This document shows positions 44,197-55,959 of a stretch of DNA of 64,000 bases, in pieces (position 1 is the stretch's first letter; every line of letters begins with the position of its first letter). The stretch covers positions 14,353,170-14,417,169 of the forward strand of contig NC_051134.1 in the NCBI RefSeq assembly GCF_014839805.1. Reading direction: 5' to 3'. A program made the translations under genes and the position numbers. Source of the stretch: Manduca sexta. Lineage: Eukaryota; Arthropoda; Insecta; Lepidoptera; Sphingidae. Under the pieces are notes generated by a model. The model was given only the letters and a program-made list of their open reading frames with translations. It searched no databases and was not told the origin of the DNA.

Positions 44197-45505
44197 GCAT
44201 AACAGAATATTTTATTAGAATCTAAATAAAATCATTTAACTACATCATTTTGTCAATAATATTGTATTGTTACTGAATTTTATGTTTTATTAATAAAATT
44301 TGCGTATATCACATATTTTAACATAAATTTCTAAAGGTTGAAAGTGCTGTGGCAAACAGTTTCATGTTTGAAGGATGTCCATGAACGATATAACCTTACC
44401 CCGATGTGCAAGAATAACGTAAGGTCGCGTATAACATTGGCATTCTACACCGCAATAACTAAAAACACATTCATTACAAACATTTTCATATAAATCTATA
44501 AGCGATACATTACGCCAGTAATCGATTCTTACGTACGAGTTATTTTAAAATTAATGGTTTCAAAGTATACAAGATGGATACAATCACTTCCTCTCGCGTC
44601 AAAGATTTCGGCCGAAAATACCACAAGCATATGCCTAGTAAAGGTAAAGAAGGGATAGTTATTTATAGGGCACTTAACCTCTTTGTTTATGACAACGGCT
44701 GGCTAATTCTGTATTGAGACAGCGGGATGAACGCAAACAGAGCGGTCATGCGGACGCGAAAACTTTATTTTATATAAACAATGGTTTGAAGATTTTTGTG
44801 GCGCCGCCGTGGTGCATTATAACGTGTTAAAGAACTAACTTTAAGAATAGTCATTATGCTATAATACCATGTTGGTAGTTGTTAGTATTACTATATTATT
44901 ATTGTAGAATTTATGTACTATGGATTGAGTAAATTCTTTTTTTAATATAAAAATTAACGAAATTAGAAAAATTGTGTCCGACACTTGAATAGAATTGAAA
45001 CCTCGTCTATTTAACAGCTGAAGGTTATACCTGAACTAGATTTTCTACTACTTAAGTCATTGGGAAGTTTATTATCTTCATACACAATTACTCATCTAAT
45101 CTAATTATTAATTCTATTAATCTAGTGCAGAATTACATAACCTAAACTAGTAACGCAAATCACCGTAATATACTATAACTGCACGGGTAAACATCTACAA
45201 CGTAGATACGTCATACGAGTTCCACACTTTGAATTTTCCAGTAGAATCCAATGAAAATGTTTCTTGGAAATCATATTGCAACGGTACTAAGAATATTCGC
45301 GATATTCGCTATTGTAAACATTTTGTAGTTCGATATTCCCTACTTAAAGAAAACGTGATAGAATTATGGGTATTGAATATAGTATTGGATATTATGGTTT
45401 GTACGGAGTGCTTTGTAATACAATGTTTTGGAGAATATTGCTACTGTTTGTGGCTAGTCATAACAGAGCGGTTTATTCGTTTTGTCATTTTTTAAAAAAT
45501 ATGTC
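44197..45505. other. AT-rich, nothing recognised
   Basis: No repeat identified. The frames 45229-45495 and 45366-45566 overlap each other and the repeat that follows, and are not recognised. Confidence 0.55.
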
Positions 45506-45509
45506 ATTT

Positions 45510-45685
45510 CTCGACATAATTATTTTAGAGTACATTTCAAGTTTTGGCGAGAAAGTCCCTCTTTAAATTTTCTCAGAATAAAGAGTCTATATTTTAAGTT
45601 AGGCCTCTAGCAATACATCGGTAAAAATTGCATTCAATTCTATGTAGTAGTTTTTGCCTGATACGTATACACAGGCAGACAAAAA
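45510..45685 (+). repeat. RTE-like retroposon tail, very diverged
   Basis: tggcgagaaagtccctcttt, aagagtctatattttaagtt, aggcctctagcaatacatc, tgtagtagtttttgcctgat and acacaggcagacaaaaaaag keep the order of the RTE-like tail (description of the 21450 copy). Old insertion. Confidence 0.45.
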
Positions 45686-45800
45686 AAGTAAAAAACCTTT
45701 TTTTTTGCTTCTATTGCTCCAATAGATATGTCATATTAATTTTCTTCAATACCTATAATGTACAGACATGCCTATGACAATTTAATTATTTTACAGTATA

Positions 45801-45925
45801 AGAGTAAAAAACTTACAAACAGTCATAACTAGAAATAATGAAATAAAAATAATCGCAATCGGTAGGTAAGAGTGAAAAACAAACAATCATAACTATTATG
45901 AAATAGAAATAATCGGAATAACGAC
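45801..45925. repeat. 68-bp tandem duplication
   Basis: agagtaaaaaacttacaaac (45801) and agagtgaaaaacaaacaatc (45869) begin two copies. Both continue cataacta…atgaaata-aaataatcg. The period is 68; the second copy has a few short deletions and ends near 45925. Confidence 0.75.
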
Positions 45926-46075
45926 GTAAGGATTCATCATTCTCAGACACAACAAAATAATACGCGTCTGATAAGTAAACACGTTCTAGTGTTTTTCCGT
46001 TAACACAAACGTACCGAGCTTTCGGAGACGTAATACTCATCTATTCTGCGTAATAATTGAATGCACTCTTCGATT

Positions 46076-46361
46076 TTTTTTTCTTTTAATGAAGAGACGA
46101 GCTTAGCGTTCGCCTGGTGGTAAACGATACGACCGCCATAAACAGAAGAAACTGGTGTTTCTACCATCCAACAACTTAAATTACTAAGTATTGTTTGGTA
46201 TTCCACTGCGCTCGCCATTCTGAGACGTGAGATCTTACACTGGTTACAATATCTTCAAACCGAAACACAACAGTGGCTACACACTGCTGCTTGGCGGCAG
46301 AAATAGACATTGCGGTGGTACCTACCCAGGCTCTCACATTTGAGAGACCTACCACCAGTAA
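46076..46361 (-). repeat. LINE tail, family B, longest minus-strand copy
   Basis: On the plus strand, reading the reverse of the family: gaagagacgagcttagcgtt, cgcctggtggtaaacgatac, ccatccaacaacttaaatta, ttggtattccactgcgctcg, ccattctgagacgtgagatc, ctgctgcttggcggcagaaa, tagacattgcggtggtacct and acctaccaccagta. Close to 17995-18290. Three minus-strand frames across it are shadows. Confidence 0.8.
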
Positions 46362-47820
46362 ATACATAATATTAATATGTTTTTACGTATAAATTAAACG
46401 CAATACAAGAATCGCAAACAAGAGTAGGCAGCTATCAAATACTATTATTGTTGTTTAAATCAATACTTCCAATGAACTCAACTTATAGGTATTTATGAAA
46501 GAAACAGAACGTTGTGTCATCATCAAACTACGCACCAGCCATCGTAGGTGTATGTATTTAGGGTTGCTACTTCATCAAATTAAAAATTAAGAAAACTGAT
46601 AATGATCTAAAATGATGGTGGGTATAAATTTGTTAAAATTAGTGAGGATTGCTTGCGGCTTCCCCGTATGAATATACCCGCAGGACATAATCTATTTGTG
46701 AGGCAAATTTACTTGCACTATCATTTCTGTAGACCCTACTGGTTGCCCCGCTTGCGGGAAAGGTAATGTACTTACTAACGCGGTTTTACTTTTACTCCCA
46801 GAACGAGCAAGACCTACCTACAGCATCTAGAATCGGATTGTTATTGGAATATATTTTTATACGTCTATTAAGATGAATATTGCATTAAAAACCCAATTTT
46901 AATAAATGATGAAATTAGTGTCATTTTTATAAATAAAAGCTGCGCATTTTGTATTTAATATTTTTTTAAACAATTTTATTGTACACAGATATAAATAAGG
47001 TATTGTGTAAGTCTTAGCAGTATCGTTTTACAATAAATCACGAATTTTGATAACCGGGAATCCAGTAGACGCACAAAGGCGTGGCAACTGGATCGGTCTA
47101 ATAGTATGTGGATACGGTGTTCGTCTCACACCCTCGCGTCATCTCTGTAATCGAAAATACCGTACACGTTTCTTTATTTATATCCCATGTGTCTGGAAAT
47201 GTATGGAGCGATGTAATTTACACATTTTTCTAACTATAGATGCGTTTCTGGGACGTTCGTAAAATTGCCTATAAACATCGCTTTCTGTAAGGCGAACAGA
47301 CGTACATAAAATCGCATAACGCATTAGCGTGAATAATTAAAAATGAATAATATTTTTATATGTACAGTAGTGTTGGACTCTACTATAGTATGAAATTATA
47401 AGGTTAAATAATACTATCCAACACAGTTACTTTAGAATCAGTTAACACAGAATATTATGAATCATCAAAGTCACATCAATAAGGTTTGCATAACTATTAT
47501 ACTACAAATTGCAGCAGTTGATTTTTTTTTCTGTGTCCAATTACAACACCCAAAAATCATTGCTATATTTTTTTAATACTCCGTGACTTGCCCGATTATA
47601 ATGAGATGTCAACACAACATGCATAATGATCTCTATTACGACGTTTAAAGGCAACTAAAAGACTAAACAGGTAATATAAACCTTTAACGATATCATGTAA
47701 TAATATTATGGAATATTATAACTGTATTTTAAGTTATTTTTGTAACCGCCAATTTTTGTATCAGTAACTCCATCTATCGCTTCCAAGAGAGTAACAGTAA
47801 AACTTATGTCAACTAAGGTT
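46362..47820. other. AT-rich, nothing recognised
   Basis: gtgttgga (47370-47377) and tccaacac (47417-47424) could form a small hairpin. No gene or repeat family supported over 1.4 kb. Confidence 0.55.
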
Positions 47821-47834
47821 ATAACAGATGGCGC
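47821..47834 (+). promoter_or_regulatory. CTCF-like motif 4
   Basis: cagatggcgc (47825-47834) fits all ten core positions; the four before it fit poorly (11 of 14). Confidence 0.25.
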
Positions 47835-48415
47835 TCATTATAATTTACAGAAAAATAATCATGTTTAGATTGTATTAATTTAATATTAGACTGAATAAGA
47901 AAGTAAATAAAAAGTAGTATTACATTTATTGTTCTTAGTTAAGGACAAAGCATTTTCCCTAAAATACGGCTGAAACCATAACGCTTTTGCAAAAAAAAAA
48001 AACACGTTATAGATTGTAAATTATTTATATAAAATTAATTCAAACAGAACGGACAAACGGAAATAATATCTGCTACTATTGAGCGAACTAGTACTTATTT
48101 TATACAGCTGCATTATGAGTCTTGGGGCGCTATATTGCTATATCTACTTATAAGCTATAGGTACTACAACCCACTTTTGCAGTAAGACTTGCCCTTTTTA
48201 GTATACAGCCTGGACTTGTGTTAAATATGATTCAACAAAGATAGTAAGATTTTAATACATTCATGTAGGTAGTTTAATCTACTAATGTTTTACATAACCA
48301 CATATCTTCAAACAAAACATCTACACGAAAAACATTAAACACACACAAAGGCCACTAAAATCGTAACGTAATCAATTTATATTAATAACAGACTACAATT
48401 TATATTTCAATTACC
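47835..48415. other. AT-rich, A-run
   Basis: A-run of 13 or so at 47989-48002. No gene or repeat supported. Confidence 0.55.
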
Positions 48416-48439
48416 AGCCTTTATTTACACATAGAGCAA

Positions 48440-48660
48440 TTTGTAGCGGGCCGTCTCAGCCCAAGTATATTGTATGCAAATCGGTTGCTTATGCCACATT
48501 CGCACTACGCGATACACCCTTCTGCACGAGTATTACAATTAAAATATGCAAATGGGCGATATTACCCACTACTTTTCATTCCAGTTCGATAGAGTACGAA
48601 TCAATGGGGACTCGAATTCACCCTAAATCCGTGTGATAAAGAACACGGAATGAGCAAGGG
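48440..48660. promoter_or_regulatory. Block with two octamer (POU) sites
   Basis: Perfect ATGCAAAT at 48474-48481 and 48546-48553, 72 bp apart, in a GC-richer block (gggccgtctcagccc at 48448-48462; gggcgatattaccc at 48554-48567). POU-domain proteins bind this octamer. A developmental enhancer is a possibility only. Confidence 0.25.
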
Positions 48661-48895
48661 AGTAATAAACTGGCGCTTTTTAAAATATTTGTTTTGATTT
48701 TGCCTCTTTTATGCTTGGTATGAGTGTTTTTTGTACACACATATTTGTAAACATCGTCTTACTGCAGCGTTCTTGTTAATGACTACAAAACAATCATGAG
48801 CACACACCTTCATGAGTTAGTCGATGTCGTAATATCGCAATATGAGACCCTAGGAGTCCTTCCCAGGGTAGCTAGCTCTATATGACTGACTAGAT
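48661..48895. other. No feature recognised
   Basis: Linker between the octamer block and an RTE-like tail. Confidence 0.5.
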
Positions 48896-48899
48896 TCTA

Positions 48900-48985
48900 T
48901 ACTGGGAAAACATATAGCAGAACTTTTATCGCGGAAAACACTTTCACGCGGGCAAAGCCGCGAACAAGAGCTAGTAAATTATAAT
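48900..48985 (-). repeat. RTE-like retroposon edge, reversed
   Basis: On the minus strand it reads ctagctcttgttcgcggctt, tgcccgcgtgaaagtgtttt, ccgcgataaaagttctgc and tatatgttttcccagtatag, the first 80 bases of the family whose fuller copy is at 21450-21690. Confidence 0.7.
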
Positions 48986-50700
48986 GCTCTTTAAACCTCT
49001 CTGCAGCCTAATGACATGAGCAATATGTTTATACTTATATGTACGAACATTTTAATGCGAGAAATATATACCAGGTAGTAAACCAGTGATCATATTAAAT
49101 GCATACCTGTTTAAATTATTAATGACATCCTTGATTCGAAACTATTGTGTCCATTATCATAGCTACGGTTCACCTAATGGCCAAGCCTAAGACAGTGCAC
49201 AGCGCACGTATCTACATGACAGTAAGCAATATTGTCATTCATACACGTAATGTGCAAATGGTTTAGCCGTGTCACCGAATAGAGTCATTACCGCGCCGTA
49301 GGTCGTGCAACGAGCTCGGTATACTACGAGACAACTACTAAACACCCAAATTACACAGATTGCGAACTGGCAGGGGCGATGTTGCCATGTAAATTAATAA
49401 TATGTAAATTTCCACGCCCGCCCGAGCACTGAAACGTGCACAAAACATGTTGGAAAACAGAACGTTCGGCTATTGTGTGCGGTGCGGTCACACTCGACTG
49501 CATGCTTGTGTGCGTTATTAACAGTTTCACAGTAGTCTTTGGTCATGTTTCCTGTTTTTGTTATTACTTTCATAAAGAGAAACCTCCGTTTTATTTTAGC
49601 TTGAACTGATATGTTTCCATGATGCATATTAAAAAATGGTGCGCCATTTCCAATATTTTCGTAGTACTAATGGTAGATACGATTGATATAATTGACTACC
49701 TGAAAATTAACTGGAAGGCTTTGGTGTTACATTTCATACAATCTGTAGGAATTACAGACGCTCAACAAATCTCTTCTTCCTCTTATGGACTCTAATTCCT
49801 AAGCTGGATAAATAGCAAACCATGAAAGATTTCTCTGACAGTTGTTAACCGATATACACATAAACCACGACTTGGTATATAATAAAGGTATTTTTCTTTT
49901 GAAATACAGCAGTCTTTTAACGCTGACATGTCTCAGTTTAAAAAATAAGCATTCACAAACACTACTACTAAATTAATCAAAAGAATTAGATTTGTTTTTT
50001 CGTGAGCCTTCTAAATGATTTATTGTTGTGGGTGTACTCTTAGCTTGCATTTATTCTCCTATGGCATACGAGATATAGATTAATTTGAACACTCGTTGAC
50101 TTTTTAATAGACCTTCGCTGAATACACGTTGAAAATAAATTGCCTCTAACGAAAGTTCATTTGAGTATGTGCATAAATTCAATCATTTATTAATGTTTTG
50201 AAAATTTATTGTTATTGCGTTGGAAAAATGTTCAAAATATAATTGTTTCAGAGTTTATTATGTTCCTTTTGTGAAGCCTGCATAGCCTGGCACGTAGCGC
50301 TGGTGACCTCTTATGCTTAAAGCATGATCAAAATATATATCGTGAAATATATATCGGACCATATCGAAGCAACTCCAGCAAAAAGAAAAAGAAGTACGAG
50401 TAATGCCGGGTTGATGTAAGACATAACATTGTTCCTTGACTTTTAGAAATAATTACCTAAATAAGCAAGTCATTGTTTTCAATATCATAACACCTTAATC
50501 ATCTTCTACCAAGCTTAGGCAAAATATGAGGATTATGCTTTTTTGCGGGATAGAATAAAAAACCCACGTTCTACCTGGCAGTACTATCAAGAATCCAATT
50601 TAAAAATTATATTATCTCAATTAGTAATTTAAGCATCGTAAACCAACTTGTAAACCATTTGCTAACTGTAGCTAAGCGGCAATACTGAATATAGTCTCAT
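48986..50700. other. Unassigned; GC-moderate block 49240-49560
   Basis: The block contains ccacgcccgcccgagcactg and tgtgcggtgcggtcacactc; its 77-codon minus-strand frame is unrecognised. The rest is AT-rich. No gene or repeat supported. Confidence 0.5.
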
Positions 50701-52105
50701 GTAAATTGTGTAGATGGCGTTAGTGTGTTACTGTTCTAGAGTAATGTTACTACCGAATCCATAGTCTGCCGAGAGAAAATATTTTATTTTAGTTAGAGTA
50801 CGAAAAGTAAATTTCGTTACTATCCTACTGCTAGATGGATTGTAGGTAGTAAATGAGAACCCATTTAAGTATGTTGGTATAGCCACTTTGATTTATACTT
50901 TCATTATAACCGTATGAAAACGAAACTGTGTTTCAGTGTAAAGTACACTGAAGTATTATGAGATTTAACCTCTAAAATCACAGTGTAACAAGCGAAACGT
51001 AGTACTCTACAATTCAAAGCTGTTAGTAGCGTTATTGCTGTTTATATGCCAGCATTGCGCTTATAATATTTACCGCCACATAACTTGCTAGCCGTGCTCT
51101 TCAGTTGTTAAAAATTAAAACCATTCAAATACTAGCTTATTTAAAAAAAATATCAAGGAAAATAATTCAGATTCAATTAAATTTTTCAACACTTATTATT
51201 TAGTAACGTATTATAATTTCAGATTAATAAAGCATTTAATATTAATTTAACACCTAGACATACCAATCATTTTGTAACCATCATTCAGTCTGATGCATAT
51301 TACTGCTAATGCAATCAGTCCCGGCGGTCCGTTACATGTATGCCTAAAGGCGATCAATTACTGCAAATCAACTGTGAACAAACTTTCATCCGGTAAAGCA
51401 AGTAGAGTGCTCAAGTGAGCATCCAACTGCAAAGTGACACTCATTTGTGATTTGTCACTCCGTAGCTTTTGAGCGTGGACGGGAATTTTGTACGTTTTTT
51501 TTTTATTTATTAATAGTTTAGGTGTATAACCATTTTTTTTTTTTACATAAATAATTTTATCAATAAATTTTATAATCCCGATAAATAGAATTGCGTCCAT
51601 TTTTATTCCTTGAGAGCAAGTATCTCTATTTTCCGAAATGTGAAAGATAAATCCTTTTGATGTATGTTTGCGAGTTTTCATTATTTTAATTGGTATCTAT
51701 GTTTATAATATTCATTGCTATAATACTTTAATACCCTCACCCATACAAATGACATTATTAATTTTAGCGAAATATAACCTAACTCAAACAATCCCTCGCA
51801 GGGCGTACCAATTCACTCAGAGACAACACTTAATTACGTTCGGCTGATACCGACAGGAAAGGGTACGCATTATAATAAATAATTTAGTAAATACGTCGCC
51901 CTCTCAATGGTTAAAAGATGTGATTACATGAAAATATATCCGAATAACAATATTTAACATTTACTATACGTAATGTAGCGTATTTTATCGTTTTTTTGGT
52001 AAAAACGAATTAAGGTAAAGCTGAATACAAAACTTGCAAATCACTATTTATTAAAATTATAATTATTAATTCACAAAGAACGGAGTTATAGTTGTTACGC
52101 CTAAA
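50701..52105. other. AT-rich; one imperfect CTCF-like core, one palindrome
   Basis: tagatggcgt (50711-50720) misses the last core base of the CTCF-like motif. ttcagtgta and tacactgaa (50932-50952, spacer aag) form a perfect 9-bp palindrome. The 107-codon minus-strand frame 51358-51681 is lysine-rich and unrecognised. Confidence 0.5.
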
Positions 52106-52106
52106 T

Positions 52107-52120
52107 CCCATAGATGGCGG
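52107..52120 (+). promoter_or_regulatory. CTCF-like motif 5
   Basis: tagatggcgg (52111-52120) fits all ten core positions of YAGRKGGCRS; overall 12 of 14. It is followed by CpG-rich gcgtatcgcgtgcg. Confidence 0.25.
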
Positions 52121-52685
52121 GCGTATCGCGTGCGTAGAGCGTCGTAGAAGGAGATTGTGGATATAATTTATTGATAGAGCAATACGTAATAGAAACAGCT
52201 GAATATAACAGTATTTTAAACTGTGCCTCTAGATTTCAGAATCTCTTACGATATTTTATCAATATTATTACCTTCGAAAATGTATATAATATTTTGAAAA
52301 ATACATCATACTTACGCGTTTACGCAGAACAAGTCTTGACTATCTATACTTTCCATTATCGCAATCCCTGGCCGTGCTCTGATTTCAATAAAGGCTCTAT
52401 AAACGGCTCTTTTCAATGTAAGTTTTTCAATTAAGTTGGACACACGACACGGCACGGCGCAGTGTATTTTTTCCACGGATTATGGCCCTTCGACACGTGG
52501 GCGCTCCCTGCAGACATATTGCATCCAACCCTCCGACTACTGACCTTTGAGGGACTTATTTAGGATCAATTTGTGAATGATTGCGTCACTTTTTAAGTAA
52601 ATGACAAATAAAAGTTGAGTGACCAGGTTGATTTAAACAGTACAAATAGTTTTTGTGTATTAAATATTTTCAAACTAATATAATT
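52121..52685. other. Unassigned; GC-rich patch
   Basis: The patch 52435-52530 includes acacacgacacggcacggcg, whose acacacgacac also forms the ends of the MITE at 54401-54547. The 87-codon frame 52171-52434 runs into caatgtaagt, a good splice donor, but has no start context or recognisable product. Confidence 0.4.
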
Positions 52686-52689
52686 ATAT

Positions 52690-52860
52690 TTATTTAAAGT
52701 GATATTGGGTTTTTCTACTCATTACCCGATATGGCGATAGGCCCATCCCTTATCACATCGTGGGACAGAACAAACACGACGGAAAAGTAGGGGTACCAGT
52801 TGCGCCTTCGTCAAATACTTCAGGAATAAAAACTGTCACCATGTGTGTCCATTTCAATAA
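52690..52860 (+). repeat. SINE family A, 5'-truncated and internally deleted
   Basis: aaagtgatattgggtttttc (52699-52718), then directly cattacccgatatggcgata, ggcccatcccttatcacatc, gtgggacagaacaaac, accagttgcgccttcg and ggaataaaaactg. The tRNA-like head and the 'atcagcctggagt' part are missing. Confidence 0.75.
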
Positions 52861-54400
52861 ATACAAAATGGTATAAATTTATAAATAAAAGTATCCCTTA
52901 TTTTATTTTTACCTACTCCTAACTATGGATCCAACAGCTTTAAATAAGAAATCAACACAAAATAATACCATTTGTGTTCGATTTGTACGTTTTAATTACC
53001 ATTATTTATATAATAGATGTTGACTATTCGAGTCGTTAGGACGTATAGGTGCATAGTGAAGACCTAATAGTTACTCGACATATAGTCTAATAAACATCGA
53101 TGTGCGACGGCTATGAAGATCATTTGTGATATAATCAGAGGAAATAATCTTACTTATTAATGTCTTCAAATCATAGTTATCAATGATCTTTGAGTTATGT
53201 TTTATTATCGCATAACAACAATATTAAAAATTATTTGGTGTTAGTAAAAACTAAAAACGCTCATAAAATACATTTTCTACTAAAAATTCAGCAAAAATAA
53301 ATGCAAATACTCTTTAAATATTATCTTTTGACTCACAAAACGTATTATTTATGAGACAATATGATGATATACGTAAATAATTCATTACATTCAATGATTA
53401 ACACGTTCTAAAGACGTCAAACCGTTGCAAACTATATTTGATTTCTTGAACATTTTATCGCGGTTACTCATATTTAATACAAGCTTTGCTAGATATTAAT
53501 AACTATTTGCAGCCGGCATGAAATCTATCTTAAATATAAAATGACAACTGAGCGACCGGAAATATTTCTCAAAATCAATTTAGCATCGATTCCAGCTAGC
53601 ACGTTGATTCTGTGTAGTATGAACCGCTAGATATATTTAATTAATATTATCTATTTATTTTAAAATCTGATGTTTTAAGATTTAAATACATCATTCACTG
53701 CTTGAAGTTACTGAGTCACCATACAGTGAAGACGCTGTTAAAATATATAAATTTATAAGCAAGCTAAAACGGACGTAAAATGTTTCCTTTTCTGTTAAAT
53801 TAGTTTTAGGATTCAATGAGGCTGGTATAACCTTGTGTATTAAAAGCCTGTAAGCGTATTTATTAAATAAAGATTATAAAAAAGTTACTGAATACTATTT
53901 CTGTAATTCTTTGAAACGGTACCCTGACTATGATTAGCAACACCTTGGCAAAACAATTCTCTTTATACAAGACACTAAAACAAAATATAAGGTATCCTAT
54001 TTACAATTATTTCGCTCTGTGGGACCTCATCCAGCCCAAAATACTACATCGATGATTCGATTCAGACAGTCGGGGGCCAATCGAATTACCCTTCCATTAT
54101 TATTTGGGGACGGTTTGCACCGTCATAACAGGGGTGACATGTGTAACCAAATCTACGAGCAGTTTACGAATTGATTTGAAAATCTATATTTGTATATCAG
54201 ATAAAATAGGCGACTGTGTTTACGTACGTATAGCTACAGTCTACTTCTTATTAATCTAGCGATGTTGGAGGAGTTTTCTAGAATCCATTAGCAGAAAATA
54301 ATGAATCATAAGTGATTGAAAATAAAAGTACTGTAGGAAAATAAAAAAATGTTGCTCAAATATTTTGTTAGACACTGTACAAACGTTGTCAACTTGTTTC
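52861..54400. other. AT-rich, nothing recognised
   Basis: 1.5 kb without a supported gene or repeat; 54050-54150 is GC-moderate. Confidence 0.6.
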
Positions 54401-54547
54401 AGACACACGACACAAATGGCGGCAACTAACTGTCAATTTGATAACAATTAACTTGAAGCGACTATGATCTTATTTAAGGTTAATTTCGCTTTTTGTGTGA
54501 AAAATAAATACTGACAGGTGGTTGCTGCCGTTTTGTGTCGTGTGTCT
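54401..54547. mobile_element. 147-bp MITE with long terminal inverted repeats
   Basis: Left end agacacacgacacaaatggc ggcaactaactgtca (54401-54435); right end, read inward from 54547, agacacacgacacaaaacgg cagcaaccacctgtca. The first 16 bases match exactly and the rest with few changes. Only about 75 bp lie between the arms, so the whole unit folds into a hairpin. No coding capacity. Target-site duplication is not obvious (flanks tttc and agtg), so the superfamily is open. Confidence 0.8.
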
Positions 54548-55785
54548 AGTGCAATAAGTCAAAAGCGTCTGCTCGTGGCTTTAAATAATTCGCCTCATTC
54601 AGACGAAGCAACTTTCTTGCCTCAAACATGTGATTCTTGAAAGGATTTTAAATAGTTGCCCTGTCTGAACATGGGCAATGGCTTGGCAAATCTCGACTGC
54701 GTTAACAGAAAAAACTGTTAACCATGCGACCTTGCAGCCTTAACAATACCGTATACGAATCTTTTGACAGATATTCAAAGAATATTGTATAACAGTCACA
54801 CTATAGCGTAAAAATTTCATCGTGTCAAGTCATAATTGGCGAAAAGTAGCTCGAACGATTTTCGTGACATTGAATGCTAGTTTTGTTTCTAAACTGCGTA
54901 TAAATGGTATGATGCAATAATCTCCTGATGGATCAATTATTGCTAGCAATAATTTTAAGCAATTATTGCTGTGTCTAAATAAGGCTTTACTTGCTAAAGC
55001 TTGGCAACTAAAACTAGTTTTGTCTTCCACGAGAGTTACATGAACAAAAACGAAAAAAGATTCGATATTTGATATGTTGTCATTAAAATTGCTCAAAATA
55101 TATATACATGAGTGATTGTTTGACTTACGTAAATCTCAACGCTTGGTGAGCGCAAAGTTTTTTGAATAAAGCCAACTTTGATATAGTTAAATATTTTTGT
55201 GATGGTTGAGTAACAAAATGTTTCCATCAAATAAACAAATATTATTCAATATTCATACTTAAGCATTTATGTTGCTCGTCCAAAGAACTTTTACTATTGG
55301 GCGTTATTCGAAACTATACATATGTAAATAAAGTTATTGAAAAAAATTGTCGTTTAAGAATAAATAAAAACTTCTGGAAGCTTTACGTGAAACTGTTTAC
55401 AAAATTTACATGAGTCTTCAATCGTTGCCTTTTTTTTTTATAAAAGTAAAGAAAGCAAACTAGTCCTATAAATATGTTTATATGTATAGTTTGCTTAAAA
55501 AACTACATTTTTATTTAGTCACTAATATTTTAGTGTTTTTTTTTATTTATCAATTATACAAGCAATACAGTAAATTCTATTCTCTAATTTACGTAATAGC
55601 TGATAATATATCTACACACAAACATTAAACACTAACCTTTTCATCGATTGGTACTGTAGCTAAGCGCATGAACCTCATATCCGTGCATGCTGTCAATAAT
55701 ATTTCCCATAACCTAAAACGTTCCATAGCTATACGGCTACTGTATGCTGTACTGAACTTACTACAAATAAATAACACCCTATTAT
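54548..55785. other. AT-rich, nothing recognised
   Basis: The 88-codon minus-strand frame 54830-55096 is not recognised. No repeat supported. Confidence 0.55.
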
Positions 55786-55789
55786 TAAT

Positions 55790-55958
55790 TAATTCTGACC
55801 TCACAGTAAAATAACATAATTTTACACAATATCATAAAGTAAAAGAGACAACTGATCTTCCAACATGAATCCAGATCACACAACGTTTGTCTCAGTTCGG
55901 GAATCGAACCCGTGTTCTCGTACCACAACCAGCCATCGCCCACTGCGCCACTACTCCC
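55790..55958 (-). repeat. tRNA-derived SINE with well-kept pol III boxes
   Basis: The minus strand starts gggagtagtggcgcagtggg (A box TGGCGCAGTGG exact) and continues to cacgggttcgattcccgaac (B box GGTTCGATTCC exact). A real tRNA is excluded: the 3' side (ctgagac) does not pair with the 5' gggagta acceptor strand. The body continues into AT-rich sequence ending near the ttaattaata run at 55786-55795. Body unlike SINE family A, so a separate family. The 63-codon minus-strand frame is a shadow. Confidence 0.8.
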
Positions 55959-55959
55959 T

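Noticed and set aside
46000..46367. Overlapping minus-strand frames of 63-75 codons
   Set aside because: They sit on the family-B LINE tail, also present at 15060 and 17995, where the frames are not kept.
55885..55958. A tRNA gene on the minus strand
   Set aside because: A and B boxes are exact, but the 5' gggagta cannot pair with the 3' side (ctgagac), and the sequence continues into a SINE body.
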